Positions 47,583 through 57,047 are shown, numbered from the stretch's first letter. The stretch: DNA of 64,000 nt from Cellulomonas sp. C5510 (GCF_019797765.1 NZ_CP081862.1:2232001-2296000), one strand, 5' to 3'. Notes: a model not told the origin generated them from the sequence alone. Made by a program: numbers and translations.

Positions 47583-49133
47583 TCAGGTGCGGGCGCTGCG
47601 GGCGGAACCGGCGGAACCGGCGGCCGCGCGGGCGGACAGCGTCCCGGTGGCGACCTTGTAGCTGGCGGTGCGCGGCAGCCGGTCGGCGACCTGCACGGTG
47701 CCCGGGACGGCGGGCGCGGGCAGCCGCGCTGCGCAGTGGGCGCGGACGTCGGCCTCGGTGAGCGCGACGCCGGGCCGTGGGACCACGACGGCGAGCACCG
47801 CCTGGTCGTAGACCGGGTCCGGGACGCCGACCACCGCGGCCTGCGCGACGCCGGGGTGCTCCAGCAGCACCGCCTCGACGCGCGCCGGTGAGACGTTCTC
47901 GGCGCCGCGCTTGATGATCCGCGAGCGCCGGTCGAGGAAGTAGTACCAGCCGTCGGCGTCGACGTACCCGAGGTCACCGGTGCGCATCCAGCCGTCGGCG
48001 TCGTACGCCGCCGCGGTGGACTCCGGGTCGTCGAGGTACCCCGCCATGAGGCTGACGCCGGGCTCGCCTCGGAGCTGGATCTCCCCCGGCTCCCCGGGCG
48101 GCAGCGCGCGGCCGTCGGGGCCGGCGACGCGCGCCTCGTACCCGGGACCGACGCGGCCGATGGACGGCCAGCGCCGCTCGCCGGCGGGCGGGTCGGTGAT
48201 CGCCCCGACCAGGCACTCGCTGGTGCCGTACGAGTTCAGCAGCCGGACGCCGAAGCGGCGCTCGTACTCCTGCTTCTCGGCGTCGGGCAGCGGCAGGTAG
48301 TACAGGACCTCGCGGACGTGGTGGTCCCGCTCCCCCGGCTCGACGGGCCGGCAGAGCTGGGTGCGCACGATCATCGCGATGGACTGCACGACGGTGGCGC
48401 GGTGCGCCTGCACCTGGTGCCAGAACCGCCGCGCCGAGTACCGCTCGACGACCACCAGGGTGGCGCCGGCCGCGATGACCGGCAGCAACGCGTTGAGCTG
48501 GAAGTTCACGTGGCACGCCGGCATGGTCGTCAGCAGCCGGTCCTCGGGGCCGAGCGTGGCCTGCCACTGCACGAAGCGCCCGGAGAACACCAGGTTGGCG
48601 TGGGTGAGGACGACGCCCTTGGGGGTGGCCGTCGACCCGGAGGTGAACACCACCCCGGCCGTGTCGTGTCCCGTGACGCCGGCACCGGGCGACGCGCCGG
48701 CACCGGACCCGACGGGCGCCGCGGCGTCCGCGGGCCCGACGACCCGCAGCCCGGGCACACCGGCGTACCGCCCGGCGGCCTCCGGGGTGCAGACGGCCAG
48801 CCGCGCCCGGACGCGCTGCGCCACGTGCGCGCACTCCGGGGCGGGGCTGCCCGGGTCCTGCACCACCGCGACGGCGCCGGACGCCATGACGGCCAGCAGG
48901 TGGCGCACCAGCTCGGCGCCCAGCGGCAGGTGCAGCACCACGGCGTCGCCCGGGCCGACCCCGAGCCGGCGCATCGCGGCGGCCGCCGACGCCACGAGCG
49001 CGTCGAACTGGCGGTACCCGTACGTGCGCACGGCGCCCGTCGCGTCCTCGGCCACCAGGAAGGGGTGGTCGCCCCGCCGGCCCACCTGCGCGTGCCACAG
49101 GTCGGCGAGCGTCTCCTCGCGTGCAGTGTCCAT
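47583..49133 (-). CDS. caiC: Betaine-CoA ligase CaiC (acyl-CoA synthetase family)
   Basis: An AMP-forming acyl-CoA synthetase of 516 residues (517 in E. coli CaiC). The P-loop is TSGSTATPKGVVLTHANL, the A4-A5 region has PACHVNFQLNALLP and SYGTSECLVGAITD, then the hinge YFLDRRSRIIKRGAENVSP. The catalytic Lys region reads LPRTASYKVATG. It should make the CoA thioester of L-carnitine, crotonobetaine or gamma-butyrobetaine. It sits 42 nt after caiB. The ATG lacks a strong Shine-Dalgarno. Confidence 0.92.
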   Translation of the reverse strand: MDTAREETLADLWHAQVGRRGDHPFLVAEDATGAVRTYGYRQFDALVASAAAAMRRLGVGPGDAVVLHLPLGAELVRHLLAVMASGAVAVVQDPGSPAPECAHVAQRVRARLAVCTPEAAGRYAGVPGLRVVGPADAAAPVGSGAGASPGAGVTGHDTAGVVFTSGSTATPKGVVLTHANLVFSGRFVQWQATLGPEDRLLTTMPACHVNFQLNALLPVIAAGATLVVVERYSARRFWHQVQAHRATVVQSIAMIVRTQLCRPVEPGERDHHVREVLYYLPLPDAEKQEYERRFGVRLLNSYGTSECLVGAITDPPAGERRWPSIGRVGPGYEARVAGPDGRALPPGEPGEIQLRGEPGVSLMAGYLDDPESTAAAYDADGWMRTGDLGYVDADGWYYFLDRRSRIIKRGAENVSPARVEAVLLEHPGVAQAAVVGVPDPVYDQAVLAVVVPRPGVALTEADVRAHCAARLPAPAVPGTVQVADRLPRTASYKVATGTLSARAAAGSAGSARSART

Positions 49134-49175
49134 GGTCGTGCCGGGCCCGGGGCCGACGCCCCGGGCCCGAGTCGT

Positions 49176-50390
49176 TCACCCTCTCCGGATCGTCCCGTCG
49201 GCCGCCAGGCGCTCGATGCGCTCCGGCGCGTACCCCGCCTCCGCGAGCACGGTGTCGGTGTCCATGCCGAGCGTCGGCATGGGGCGCCAGATCCGGCCCG
49301 GGTGGCGGGCGAACTTCGGCACGATGCCGACGCCTCGGACCGGGTCGCCGTCGTGCGTCCGCCAGTCGACGATCGCCTCGCGCTGGGCCACGTGCTCCTC
49401 GGCCAGCAGGTCCTCGAACTCGAGCACGGCGTTCGCCGCGATGCCGACGGCCGACAGCTCGTCCTCCAGCTCCCGGGCCTTCTGCGTGAGGCAGAACGCG
49501 TCGAGGTGCTCCTCGATCAGCTGCGCCGCGGGGCCGTCGAGCCACAGCGCCGCCGTGTCCTCCGGGTAGTCCTCGGTCCCCCACAGGTGGCCGAGCCCGA
49601 TGCGCTCCAGCAGGTACTTGTTCTGCGGGACGCCGTAGACGCACAGCCCGATGAAGCCGTCCGCGCACCGGTACTCGCCGATGCCGCACAGGTTGGGGTG
49701 CCGGGCGCCGGGGCGCGGGTACCGCGTGCCGGCGTTGAGGTAGTCCATGAGGTAGTACGCACCGACGCGGAGCATCACCTCGTACATCGCCACGTCGATG
49801 CTCTCGCCCTGCCCGGTGGTGCGGGCCTTGTGCAGGGCCGCGAGCGCGGAGGCCGTCACCATCTCGGAGGTGAAGTAGTCCCCGACGTACGGCAGCGGGG
49901 CCATGGGCTGCTCGGGGGTGCCGTTCTGCGCGAGGTAGCCGGAGTACGCCTGGACGGTGAGGTCGTAGGCGGCGCGGTTCACGCGCTCGGGCACCCCGTA
50001 CTGGCCGAAGCCCGACACGTGCACGATCACGAGCGCGGGGTTGCGCTCCCAGAGCAGCTCGTCGGTGATGCCGCGCCGGGCGTACGTGGGGCCCTTGGAC
50101 GACTCGATGAAGATGTCGGCGTCCGCGACGAGGTCGAGCAGCACCTCCCGGCCCTGCTCGGTGAACGGGTTGAGGGCGACGGACCGCTGGTTGCGGCGCT
50201 CCATCTCCTTGACCCACGCGGTGTCGCGCATGGAGTCGCCCGTGCGGGTGTTCTCGATCCACACGACGTCGGCGCCCCACTCGGCCATCAGCGCGGCGGC
50301 CGTGGGCGCGGCGATCTCGACCGCCGCGTAGACGACCTTCACGCCCGCCAGCACGCCGAACTCGGGGACGGCGCCCCCGGCGGCGGTCAC
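49176..50390 (-). CDS. caiB: CoA-transferase CaiB (class III)
   Basis: A class III CoA-transferase of 404 residues (405 in E. coli CaiB). [35 protein letters not shown] opens the family domain; the catalytic Asp is expected in the conserved [20 protein letters not shown] region. [18 protein letters not shown] and the [14 protein letters not shown] end are typical. It should swap CoA between gamma-butyrobetaine and crotonobetaine or carnitine. The GTG at 50390 overlaps caiA as GTGA. Confidence 0.93.
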   Translation of the reverse strand: MTAAGGAVPEFGVLAGVKVVYAAVEIAAPTAAALMAEWGADVVWIENTRTGDSMRDTAWVKEMERRNQRSVALNPFTEQGREVLLDLVADADIFIESSKGPTYARRGITDELLWERNPALVIVHVSGFGQYGVPERVNRAAYDLTVQAYSGYLAQNGTPEQPMAPLPYVGDYFTSEMVTASALAALHKARTTGQGESIDVAMYEVMLRVGAYYLMDYLNAGTRYPRPGARHPNLCGIGEYRCADGFIGLCVYGVPQNKYLLERIGLGHLWGTEDYPEDTAALWLDGPAAQLIEEHLDAFCLTQKARELEDELSAVGIAANAVLEFEDLLAEEHVAQREAIVDWRTHDGDPVRGVGIVPKFARHPGRIWRPMPTLGMDTDTVLAEAGYAPERIERLAADGTIRRG

Positions 50391-51520
50391 CGGTACTCCT
50401 TGAGGGCCGCGCGGGCGACGGTCAGCACCATCATCTCGTCGGTGCCGCCGGAGATCCGCTCCACGCGCAGGTCCCGGTAGAACCGGGCCACCCGGTGGGC
50501 GCCGGTGACGGCGATGCCGCCCAGCACCTGGATCGCGTCGTCGACGACCTGCGCCGCCGCCTGCGTGCAGTACAGCTTGGCCATCGACGCGTCGCCCTTG
50601 CCGAGCAGGCCGTTGTCGGCCTTCCAGGCGGTCTCGTAGACCATCGCGCGCATGGTGGTGAGCGCGATGCGCATCCGGGCGATCTTGTCCTGCACGAGCT
50701 GGTAGCGGCCGATCGCCTGCCCGCCCTGCTCGCGCTGGTTCGCGTACCGCACGGCGTCCTCGAAGGCGCACAGCGCCCAGCCGTAGTCGCACGCCGCGAC
50801 GAGGAACCGCTCGAGGTCGAAGTCCGCGACGGTGCGCGCGAAGCCCTGCCCCTCGCCGCCGAACCGGTCCTCCTCGCGCAGCTCCACCTGGTCGAAGTAG
50901 ATCTCGCAGCACGAGTCCATCCGCAGACCCAGCTTGTCGAGCGGCTCGCGCGTGATGCCCGGCAGGGACAGGTCGACGAACCACTCGGTGTACTGGTCCA
51001 TGTCGTCGGCGTCACGTGCCATGACCACGAGCTGGTCCACGCCCAGGGACGACGTGATGAACGTCTTGTGGCCGTTGAGGTACACCTTGCCGTCCCGGCG
51101 GGTGTACGTGGTGGACATCGCGGCGAAGCTGGAGCCGGCGCCCGGCTCGGTCATCGCGAAGTTCCAGATCTGCCGGCCGGTGCCGACGTAGGACAGGATC
51201 CGCTCGATCTGCTCCGGCGTGCCGACCTCCAGCACGGTGCGCAGCGTCGGCAGCTGGTAGAGCACGTACGTGGGCGCTCCCAGGCGGCCCAGCTCCTCCC
51301 AGACCGCCGCGACGGTCGTCCAGCCGGCGTCGAGCCCGCCGTGCTCCTCGGGCAGCAGGATCGTGTCGACCCCCAGCTCGCACAGCGCGGCGACCCAGCG
51401 CTGCGGGTACTCGTGGGCGGCGTCGCACTGCGCGAAGTACGGCTCCCAGCTCTCGCTCTCCATCAGCTCGCGGACGGCCTGGACCATCAGCTGCTGGTCC
51501 TCGGTCAGTCGGAAATCCAT
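50387..51520 (-). CDS. caiA: Crotonobetainyl-CoA reductase CaiA (acyl-CoA dehydrogenase family)
   Basis: A 377-residue flavoenzyme (380 in E. coli CaiA) with high similarity along its whole length as I recall it: [48 protein letters not shown]-like [23 protein letters not shown], and [20 protein letters not shown]. It should reduce crotonobetainyl-CoA to gamma-butyrobetainyl-CoA with electrons from FixAB. The ATG at 51520 lies inside the end of the esterase gene (16-nt overlap). Confidence 0.95.
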   Translation of the reverse strand: MDFRLTEDQQLMVQAVRELMESESWEPYFAQCDAAHEYPQRWVAALCELGVDTILLPEEHGGLDAGWTTVAAVWEELGRLGAPTYVLYQLPTLRTVLEVGTPEQIERILSYVGTGRQIWNFAMTEPGAGSSFAAMSTTYTRRDGKVYLNGHKTFITSSLGVDQLVVMARDADDMDQYTEWFVDLSLPGITREPLDKLGLRMDSCCEIYFDQVELREEDRFGGEGQGFARTVADFDLERFLVAACDYGWALCAFEDAVRYANQREQGGQAIGRYQLVQDKIARMRIALTTMRAMVYETAWKADNGLLGKGDASMAKLYCTQAAAQVVDDAIQVLGGIAVTGAHRVARFYRDLRVERISGGTDEMMVLTVARAALKEYR

Positions 51521-52527
51521 CGATGGGCCTCTCGGTTCTCCAGGGGGTGGTTCGCAGGCAGGTGCTCGCGGTGGAACGCGGCGCCCGCCGCCAGGGCCTC
51601 CCGGGCCTCGGGCAGCGTCCGGGAGCAGTGCAGGAAGCCGTGCAGCACGCCGGTCAGCACGTGCAGGCGGTGCGGCACGCCGTGGTGGTCCAGCAGCCCG
51701 GCGAGGGCCACGGAGTCGTCCAGCAGCGGGTCGAGGTCGGTCGCAGCCACGTAGGTGGGCGGCAGCGACGCGAGCAGGTCCGGGTCGGCGCCGAGGCAGT
51801 CGACGTACGGGCCGGCGAGGTCGTCCGGGCCGGAGGTGTAGGCCGCGGTGTAGAACGCGAGGTCCTCCGGGGCGAGCCCGTCCCACGGGCCGCCCAGCAG
51901 GCGGCGGGACGCGGAGTCGCGCAGCCCGTACAGCCCGTACCAGAGCAGCAGCGCCGACGGCTGCGGCCCGCCGGAGGCCCGGAGGTGCAGGGCCGTGGCC
52001 AGCGCCATCGCCGCACCCGCCGAGTCGCCGGCCAGCGCCACCGGCCCGGGCGGGACGCCCATGTCACCGGGGTGGGCCGCGAGGTGCCGCACGACGGCGG
52101 CGGCCTCCTCGACGGCCTGCGGCACCTTGGCCTCCGGCGACAGGCTGTACGCCACGCCGACCACGACCGCGCCGGTGGCGGCCGCCAGCTCCCGCAGGAT
52201 GCGGTCGTAGGAGTCCAGGTCGCCGAGGACGAAGCCGCCGCCGTGCAGGTACACGAGGGTGCCGGCCGGGCCGCCGTCGCCGGCGAACGGCTCCGGGTGG
52301 TGCACCCGCACGGGCACGGGCCCGTGCGGGGTGGCCACGGCGGCCGACGTGCTGCGCGCCATCCGCGGACCGCCCTCGTTCCACCAGCGGTGCTCGGCGG
52401 CGTAGTTCGCCCGCAGCACCTCGAGGTCGGACCCGGGGCGGGCCAGCCGGGCCGCGAGGTCGGTCTGGATCTCCAGGACCTCCCGCATCCCCGGGGTGAG
52501 GCGCGCCAGCACGTCGACCGCCGCCAT
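51505..52527 (-). CDS. Alpha/beta-hydrolase (hormone-sensitive lipase type esterase)
   Basis: A 340-residue esterase. The oxyanion motif is [10 protein letters not shown], the nucleophile Ser is in GDSAGAAMA, the Asp in [10 protein letters not shown], and the His in GVLHGFLH. This is the HSL/Est family IV pattern. It stands in the cai-fix operon between the first MFS gene (TGATG overlap) and caiA (16-nt overlap). One idea is that it releases carnitine from O-acylcarnitine or choline-like esters; no direct sequence evidence for that substrate. Confidence 0.9.
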   Translation of the reverse strand: MAAVDVLARLTPGMREVLEIQTDLAARLARPGSDLEVLRANYAAEHRWWNEGGPRMARSTSAAVATPHGPVPVRVHHPEPFAGDGGPAGTLVYLHGGGFVLGDLDSYDRILRELAAATGAVVVGVAYSLSPEAKVPQAVEEAAAVVRHLAAHPGDMGVPPGPVALAGDSAGAAMALATALHLRASGGPQPSALLLWYGLYGLRDSASRRLLGGPWDGLAPEDLAFYTAAYTSGPDDLAGPYVDCLGADPDLLASLPPTYVAATDLDPLLDDSVALAGLLDHHGVPHRLHVLTGVLHGFLHCSRTLPEAREALAAGAAFHREHLPANHPLENREAHRWISD

Positions 52528-53891
52528 CAGGCCGCCGCCCCCACCGCCGCCGCGCCGGTGGTGTCGCCGGCGCCCGCGGCGTACGCGGCCTCCAGGCGGC
52601 CCCGGTGCGAGCGCACGTAGAGCTGCAGGGCGAGCGCGGCCAGCGCGGCCACCACCGCGATCCCGGCGAGGATCAGGAACACCGTGGGGTACGCGGTCGT
52701 GACGTCGCCCGCGGCCTCCGCGTCGTCGAGGATCGAGCCGAGCCAGATCGCGGAGAACGTGTCGGGCAGGAACCCGATGACCGACAGCACACCCGTCGCC
52801 GCGCCGAAGGCCGCCAGCGGCACCTTGCCCTCGGTCAGCATGCCGGAGCAGATGCCGAACACGCCGTTCGCGATGAACCCGAGCGCCACGGCCAGCACCG
52901 CGATCGCGACGATGCTGCCCTCCTCGCCCGGCAGCGCCGCGACGACGCCGAACGCGACGGCGGCGAGCGCCGAGCCGATCCAGATCACCAGCGAGGACTT
53001 CTTCGCCTTGTGGGCGAGCATCCCGAACAGCGGGCCGGCGAGCAGGGTGATGCCGTAGGTCCGCACGACCGAGACGGCGTTGGTGACCGTGGCGTCCGCA
53101 CCGAGCGCCGTCATGTACGGCGCCGTGTAGGACGTGCAGGTGTAGAAGAAGTAGACGAAGAACAGGCAGGCCGACGTCAGCAGGACCACCGGGTTCGCCA
53201 GCGCCCGCCAGGCGTCCACGAGCACGGCCCGCACGGAGCCCTCACCGCTGATCTCGCCCTCGAACCGCGGGATGAACACCAGCGACAGCACACCGAGCAG
53301 CGCGATCATCGCGCCGATCACCAGCAGGAACGTACGGAACGCGCCCTGTGCGTCGTCGGCGAACGCCCCCAGCACCCACGTGCCGATGACCCCGATCAGC
53401 AGGCCGGCCGCGCCGTAGAACCCGTAGCTGATCCCGATGGAGCGCGAGTAGTCCTCCTCCGTGGAGACCAGCCGCACGAGCTTGTACCGCACGCCCCACC
53501 ACAGCAGGATCGTGGACAGGCCCATGCCGATGAAGATGCCGATCAGCACGCCGAACGACGGCAGCATCGCGTACCAGAACGTCAGCACCGCGGTGGTGAA
53601 GAACCCCGTCGCGGACAGGGTGCGCATCCGGACCCTGTCCGCGATGAGGCCCGAGAACAGGTAGACCGCCACGGCGGTCCAGGCGTACGCGCTCATCAGC
53701 TGCCCGACCTGCGTGTTGGTCAGGTGCAGCGACTCGAGCTGCGCGTCGTAGAAGGTGTTCTTCAGGTAGGCCGGGGCATAGATCGTGCTGCTGCCCATGC
53801 TGACCAGGATCAGCACGATCCATCGACGGGCGGGGCTGAGCCCTGCCGCCCCGACCTCCCGGTCGGCCGAGCCGATAGTCCTGCGCGACAT
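52527..53891 (-). CDS. MFS transporter, first gene of cai-fix operon
   Basis: A 454-residue permease with twelve hydrophobic segments. After SPARRWIVLILVSMGSST comes YAPAYLKNTFYDAQ, then DRVRMRTLSATGF as a weak motif A. The C-terminal 25 residues are Ala/Gly-rich. It is not a BCCT carrier like CaiT, but its place at the head of the operon suggests the same job, uptake of a betaine or exchange for the reduced product. GAGGAGG precedes the ATG. A leader with alternative hairpins lies upstream. Confidence 0.9.
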   Translation of the reverse strand: MSRRTIGSADREVGAAGLSPARRWIVLILVSMGSSTIYAPAYLKNTFYDAQLESLHLTNTQVGQLMSAYAWTAVAVYLFSGLIADRVRMRTLSATGFFTTAVLTFWYAMLPSFGVLIGIFIGMGLSTILLWWGVRYKLVRLVSTEEDYSRSIGISYGFYGAAGLLIGVIGTWVLGAFADDAQGAFRTFLLVIGAMIALLGVLSLVFIPRFEGEISGEGSVRAVLVDAWRALANPVVLLTSACLFFVYFFYTCTSYTAPYMTALGADATVTNAVSVVRTYGITLLAGPLFGMLAHKAKKSSLVIWIGSALAAVAFGVVAALPGEEGSIVAIAVLAVALGFIANGVFGICSGMLTEGKVPLAAFGAATGVLSVIGFLPDTFSAIWLGSILDDAEAAGDVTTAYPTVFLILAGIAVVAALAALALQLYVRSHRGRLEAAYAAGAGDTTGAAAVGAAA

Positions 53892-53910
53892 CCGACGCCC
53901 TCCTCAGCGA

Positions 53911-53942
53911 GCCCCGACTCCCGTGTCGGGGCGATCACGGGA
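53911..53942 (-). promoter_or_regulatory. Mutually exclusive hairpins in the cai-fix leader
   Basis: One stem pairs 53911-53918 with 53925-53932 (8 bp, GC-rich). A second pairs 53919-53925 with 53936-53942 (7 bp, TCCCGTG/CACGGGA). They share bases and cannot both form. The first ends 5 nt before the Shine-Dalgarno. Confidence 0.4.
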
Positions 53943-54063
53943 CAACCTGCCGGGTCCGCGGGGCCGCTCGGGGCGCTCGCGCACCGCCGGGTCGCGCTTG
54001 GGTAGGCCGCCCCTCGGCCTTGCGTACCGCGCGCGACGGGTTCGGTACCGGCGCCGGACGACT

Positions 54064-54081
54064 TTGCGAACCGGGTCACAA
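54064..54081. promoter_or_regulatory. CRP/GlxR-like site upstream of cai-fix operon
   Basis: TTGCGA-N6-TCACAA. The core TGCGA-N6-TCACA differs by one base from the CRP consensus TGTGA-N6-TCACA. It lies 173 bp before the start of the first operon gene. Enterobacterial cai operons are known to be under CRP and FNR. Confidence 0.45.
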
Positions 54082-54165
54082 GGTAGTGCGCCGCGGGGCG
54101 TCGACCCTGGGACCGGGCCTGGGCCCCGGCCTGCGCGGACCCGGGCCGCGAGGGGCCCGCACGCA

Positions 54166-54218
54166 GCACGCCCCGGCCCCGTCGCGGGCGGCGTGCCTGC
54201 GACGGGACCGGGGCGTGC
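54166..54218 (-). terminator. Terminator after the ATP-grasp ligase gene
   Basis: A 20-bp stem with a single mismatch (54166-54185 with 54199-54218) and a 13-nt loop, 21 nt beyond the stop. Confidence 0.8.
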
Positions 54219-54238
54219 GAGGTCGGTCGGCCCGGGGC

Positions 54239-55510
54239 TCAGAAGCCCGTGCCGGTGACCTCCGGGTAGTACCGGCGGAACTTGCGCACCTGGTTGAGCG
54301 CGGCCGCGAACGCGTACCAGCGCCGGCGCGGGCCGGCGTCGCCGCGGTAGCGCAGCGGGTGCGCCACGCGACGCGACCGGATGAGCGCCCGGACGCGCCC
54401 GGCGAGCGCCGGGTCGAGCACGTACCGCAGCAGCAGCCGGTGCGGGAGGATCGAGTACAGCACCTCGGTGTCCACGACGACGGGCTCCACGGCGCGGCCG
54501 AGCACGCGGTCCTCCACGAGGAACCGGGCGACGTTCGCCCCGGCGGCGGTCACGTAGTAGTTGTTGCGCCCGATCCGGGGGTTGACCTCGAAGAACCGGT
54601 ACGACCCGTCACGGGGGTCGACCTTCACGTCGAAGTTGGCGAACCCGACGTAGCCGACCCCGCGCAGGAACGCCGCCGCCTGGTCGAGCATCCCCTGCTC
54701 CCTGCTGACCACCATCGCGGCGGGGTTCCCCAGGCCGGACGGCGTGTGCTCCTCGAGCAGCACGTGCGCCGAGCACAGCAGGGTGATCTCCCCGCGGCTG
54801 TCGACGTACGCGGTCACGGACCTCATCTGCGTGTCGTCGCCCGGCACGAGCTCCTGCACCACGAACCGGCCGCGGAACCCGGCGTCGCGCAGGGAGTCCC
54901 ACAGGGCGTCGAGCTCCGACGGGGAGCCGATCTCGAAGACCTTCTGCTTCCCCGGGAACGACACCTCCTGGTAGTCCGCGGAGCTGGCCGCTTTCGCGAT
55001 CAGCGGGTACGGCACGTCCACCGGCACGGGAGCCCACGCCGGGTCGTCCGCGGCCGCGAAGTCCTGGACGACCGTCCGCGGCACGTCCAGCCCCAGGGAG
55101 GTCGCGATCTCGGCGAAGGTCGCCTTGTCCGACAGCCGGTCCAGGAGGTCCTGCGGCAGGAACGGCACCACGTAGTGCGGCTCGAGCTCCGCACGGTGCT
55201 GGACGACCACCCGCACGAGCCAGTCGGAGTTCGCGAGCAGCACCAGGCGGCGCCCGGCCTGCTCGCGGGCGACGCGCAGCAGGGCGTCGACGAGCTGGCG
55301 GGGGTCGTGGCCGTCGGCGACCAGGACGTTGTCGAGGATGGCCGAGTGCGCGACCGGGCCGAGCGCGGCGCCGCTGACGACGACGCTCCGGACGCCGTAC
55401 TCCTCGTGGAACGCCCGGGCGAGCGCGTACACGCCGATGTCGGCGCCGAGGACGACGGGCTGCAGGTCGCGCAGCGCGTCGCCCCCGGGCGCGGGGACCG
55501 CGGCGCTCAC
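54239..55510 (-). CDS. ATP-grasp carboxylate-amine ligase
   Basis: A 423-residue ATP-grasp enzyme of the COG3919/carboxylate-amine ligase type. An N-terminal domain (VVLGADIGVYALARAFHEEYG) precedes the ATP-grasp core: LIAKAASSADYQ holds the ATP-binding Lys, VVQELVPGDD follows, and FFEVNPRIGRNNYYVT holds the metal-binding Glu and Asn. Substrate is unknown. Relatives include D-aspartate ligases of cell-wall synthesis. The GTG at 55510 overlaps the gnd stop (GTGA), so the two are co-expressed. Confidence 0.85.
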   Translation of the reverse strand: MSAAVPAPGGDALRDLQPVVLGADIGVYALARAFHEEYGVRSVVVSGAALGPVAHSAILDNVLVADGHDPRQLVDALLRVAREQAGRRLVLLANSDWLVRVVVQHRAELEPHYVVPFLPQDLLDRLSDKATFAEIATSLGLDVPRTVVQDFAAADDPAWAPVPVDVPYPLIAKAASSADYQEVSFPGKQKVFEIGSPSELDALWDSLRDAGFRGRFVVQELVPGDDTQMRSVTAYVDSRGEITLLCSAHVLLEEHTPSGLGNPAAMVVSREQGMLDQAAAFLRGVGYVGFANFDVKVDPRDGSYRFFEVNPRIGRNNYYVTAAGANVARFLVEDRVLGRAVEPVVVDTEVLYSILPHRLLLRYVLDPALAGRVRALIRSRRVAHPLRYRGDAGPRRRWYAFAAALNQVRKFRRYYPEVTGTGF

Positions 55511-56949
55511 GCGGGCTGCTCGGTGCGGTCGCCGGACCAGTCGGTGTGGAACGTGCCGTCCCTGTCGGTGCGCCGGTAGGTGTGCGCGCCGAAGAAGTCG
55601 CGCTGCGCCTGGATCAGCGCCGCCGGCAGCCGCTCGGCCCGCACCCCGTCGTAGTACGCGAGCGAGGACGAGAACGCGGGCACGGGGACGCCGGCGAGCG
55701 CGGCCTGCGCCACGACCCGGCGCCACGCGGCGACGCCGTTCGCCACGGCGCCGGTGAAGTACTCGTCGGCCAGCAGCAGCGGCAGGTCGCCGTCGCGCTC
55801 GTACGCCTCGGTGATGCGGTTGAGGAACCGGGCGCGGATGATGCAGCCGCCCCGCCAGATGCGGGCCATGGCGCCGCGGTCGATGTCCCAGCCGTTCTCG
55901 GCGGACGCGGCGGCGATCTGGTCGAAGCCCTGGGAGTACGCGACGACCTTGGAGGCGTACAGCGCGAGGCGCACGTCCTCGACGAACGCGTCCCGGTCGG
56001 CCACCGCGATCGGCGCGGCGTGGGCGGGCAGCGTCCCCCGGGCCGCCGTGCGCTGCGGGACGGAGCCGGACAGGGCGCGGGCGAACGTCGCCTCCGCGAT
56101 GCCGGTGATCGGCACGCCCAGGTCCAGGCCGTTCTGCACGGTCCAGCGGCCGGTGCCCTTCTGCTCCGCCTGGTCCAGCACGACGTCGACGAACGCCGCC
56201 CCGGTCTCCGCGTCCACCTGGGACAGCACCTCGGCGGTGATCTCGATGAGGAACGACTCCAGGTCGCCCTCGTTCCACGTCCGGAAGATGTCGGCGATCT
56301 CGGCGGCCGACGCCCCCAGGCCCTGCTTGAGCAGGTCGTACGCCTCGGCGATGAGCTGCATGTCGGCGTACTCGATGCCGTTGTGCACCATCTTGACGAA
56401 GTGCCCCGCCCCGTCCGGGCCGACGTACGTGCAGCACGGCACCCCGTCGACCTTCGCGGAGATGTCCTCCAGGATCGGGCCGAGCACCTCGTACGACTCG
56501 CGCGAGCCGCCCGGCATGATCGAGGGTCCGTTGAGGGCCCCCTCCTCGCCGCCGGACACGCCCGTCCCCACGAAGTGCAGGCCGCGGGCACGCAGCGCCG
56601 CCTCGCGCCGGCGGGTGTCGGGGAAGTGCGCGTTGCCCGCGTCGATCACGATGTCGCCCTCGTCCAGCAGGGGCACGAGCTCGTCGATGACCGCGTCGGT
56701 CGCGGCGCCGGCCTTCACCATCACGACGATCTTCCGGGGACGCTCGAGCGAGGCGACGAACTCCTCGGTGGTCACGGACGGCACGAACGTGCCCTCGTGA
56801 CCGTGCTCCGCGACCAGCGAGTCGGTGCGGGCCTGCGAGCGGTTGTGCACCGCGACCGTGTAGCCGTGCCGGGCCAGGTTCCGGGCGAGGTTCCGGCCCA
56901 TGACGGCCAGGCCGGTGACGCCGATCTGTGCGGCAGGTGCAGCGGACAT
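55507..56949 (-). CDS. gnd: 6-phosphogluconate dehydrogenase (decarboxylating)
   Basis: Pentose phosphate enzyme that gives ribulose 5-phosphate and NADPH, 480 residues. The Rossmann motif is GVTGLAVMGRNLARN with HNRS after it, the usual NADP-type pattern. The catalytic region has GVSGGEEGALNGPSIMPGG and KMVHNGIEYADMQ with the active Lys and Asn. GAGCTCC-type purine sequence (GGAGCT) precedes the ATG. It overlaps the ATP-grasp gene by 4 nt. Confidence 0.97.
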   Translation of the reverse strand: MSAAPAAQIGVTGLAVMGRNLARNLARHGYTVAVHNRSQARTDSLVAEHGHEGTFVPSVTTEEFVASLERPRKIVVMVKAGAATDAVIDELVPLLDEGDIVIDAGNAHFPDTRRREAALRARGLHFVGTGVSGGEEGALNGPSIMPGGSRESYEVLGPILEDISAKVDGVPCCTYVGPDGAGHFVKMVHNGIEYADMQLIAEAYDLLKQGLGASAAEIADIFRTWNEGDLESFLIEITAEVLSQVDAETGAAFVDVVLDQAEQKGTGRWTVQNGLDLGVPITGIAEATFARALSGSVPQRTAARGTLPAHAAPIAVADRDAFVEDVRLALYASKVVAYSQGFDQIAAASAENGWDIDRGAMARIWRGGCIIRARFLNRITEAYERDGDLPLLLADEYFTGAVANGVAAWRRVVAQAALAGVPVPAFSSSLAYYDGVRAERLPAALIQAQRDFFGAHTYRRTDRDGTFHTDWSGDRTEQPA

Positions 56950-57047
56950 GCGCGGGAGCTCCTTCGGGAGGCGGTGCCAGGGCCCCTTCACCCTAGTGGG
57001 GGCGCCACCGACCGGCGTGGCTCGCCCACCCTCCGGGCGCCCGCCCC

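Larger units (their letters stand above)
53892..54238. other. Regulatory region of the cai-fix operon
   Basis: About 347 bp without a gene. It holds, read on the minus strand, the terminator of the ATP-grasp ligase gene, a CRP-like palindrome, candidate -10 elements (TACCGA at 54042-54047; TACGCA at 54021-54026), and two alternative hairpins before the Shine-Dalgarno of the first operon gene. Confidence 0.6.
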
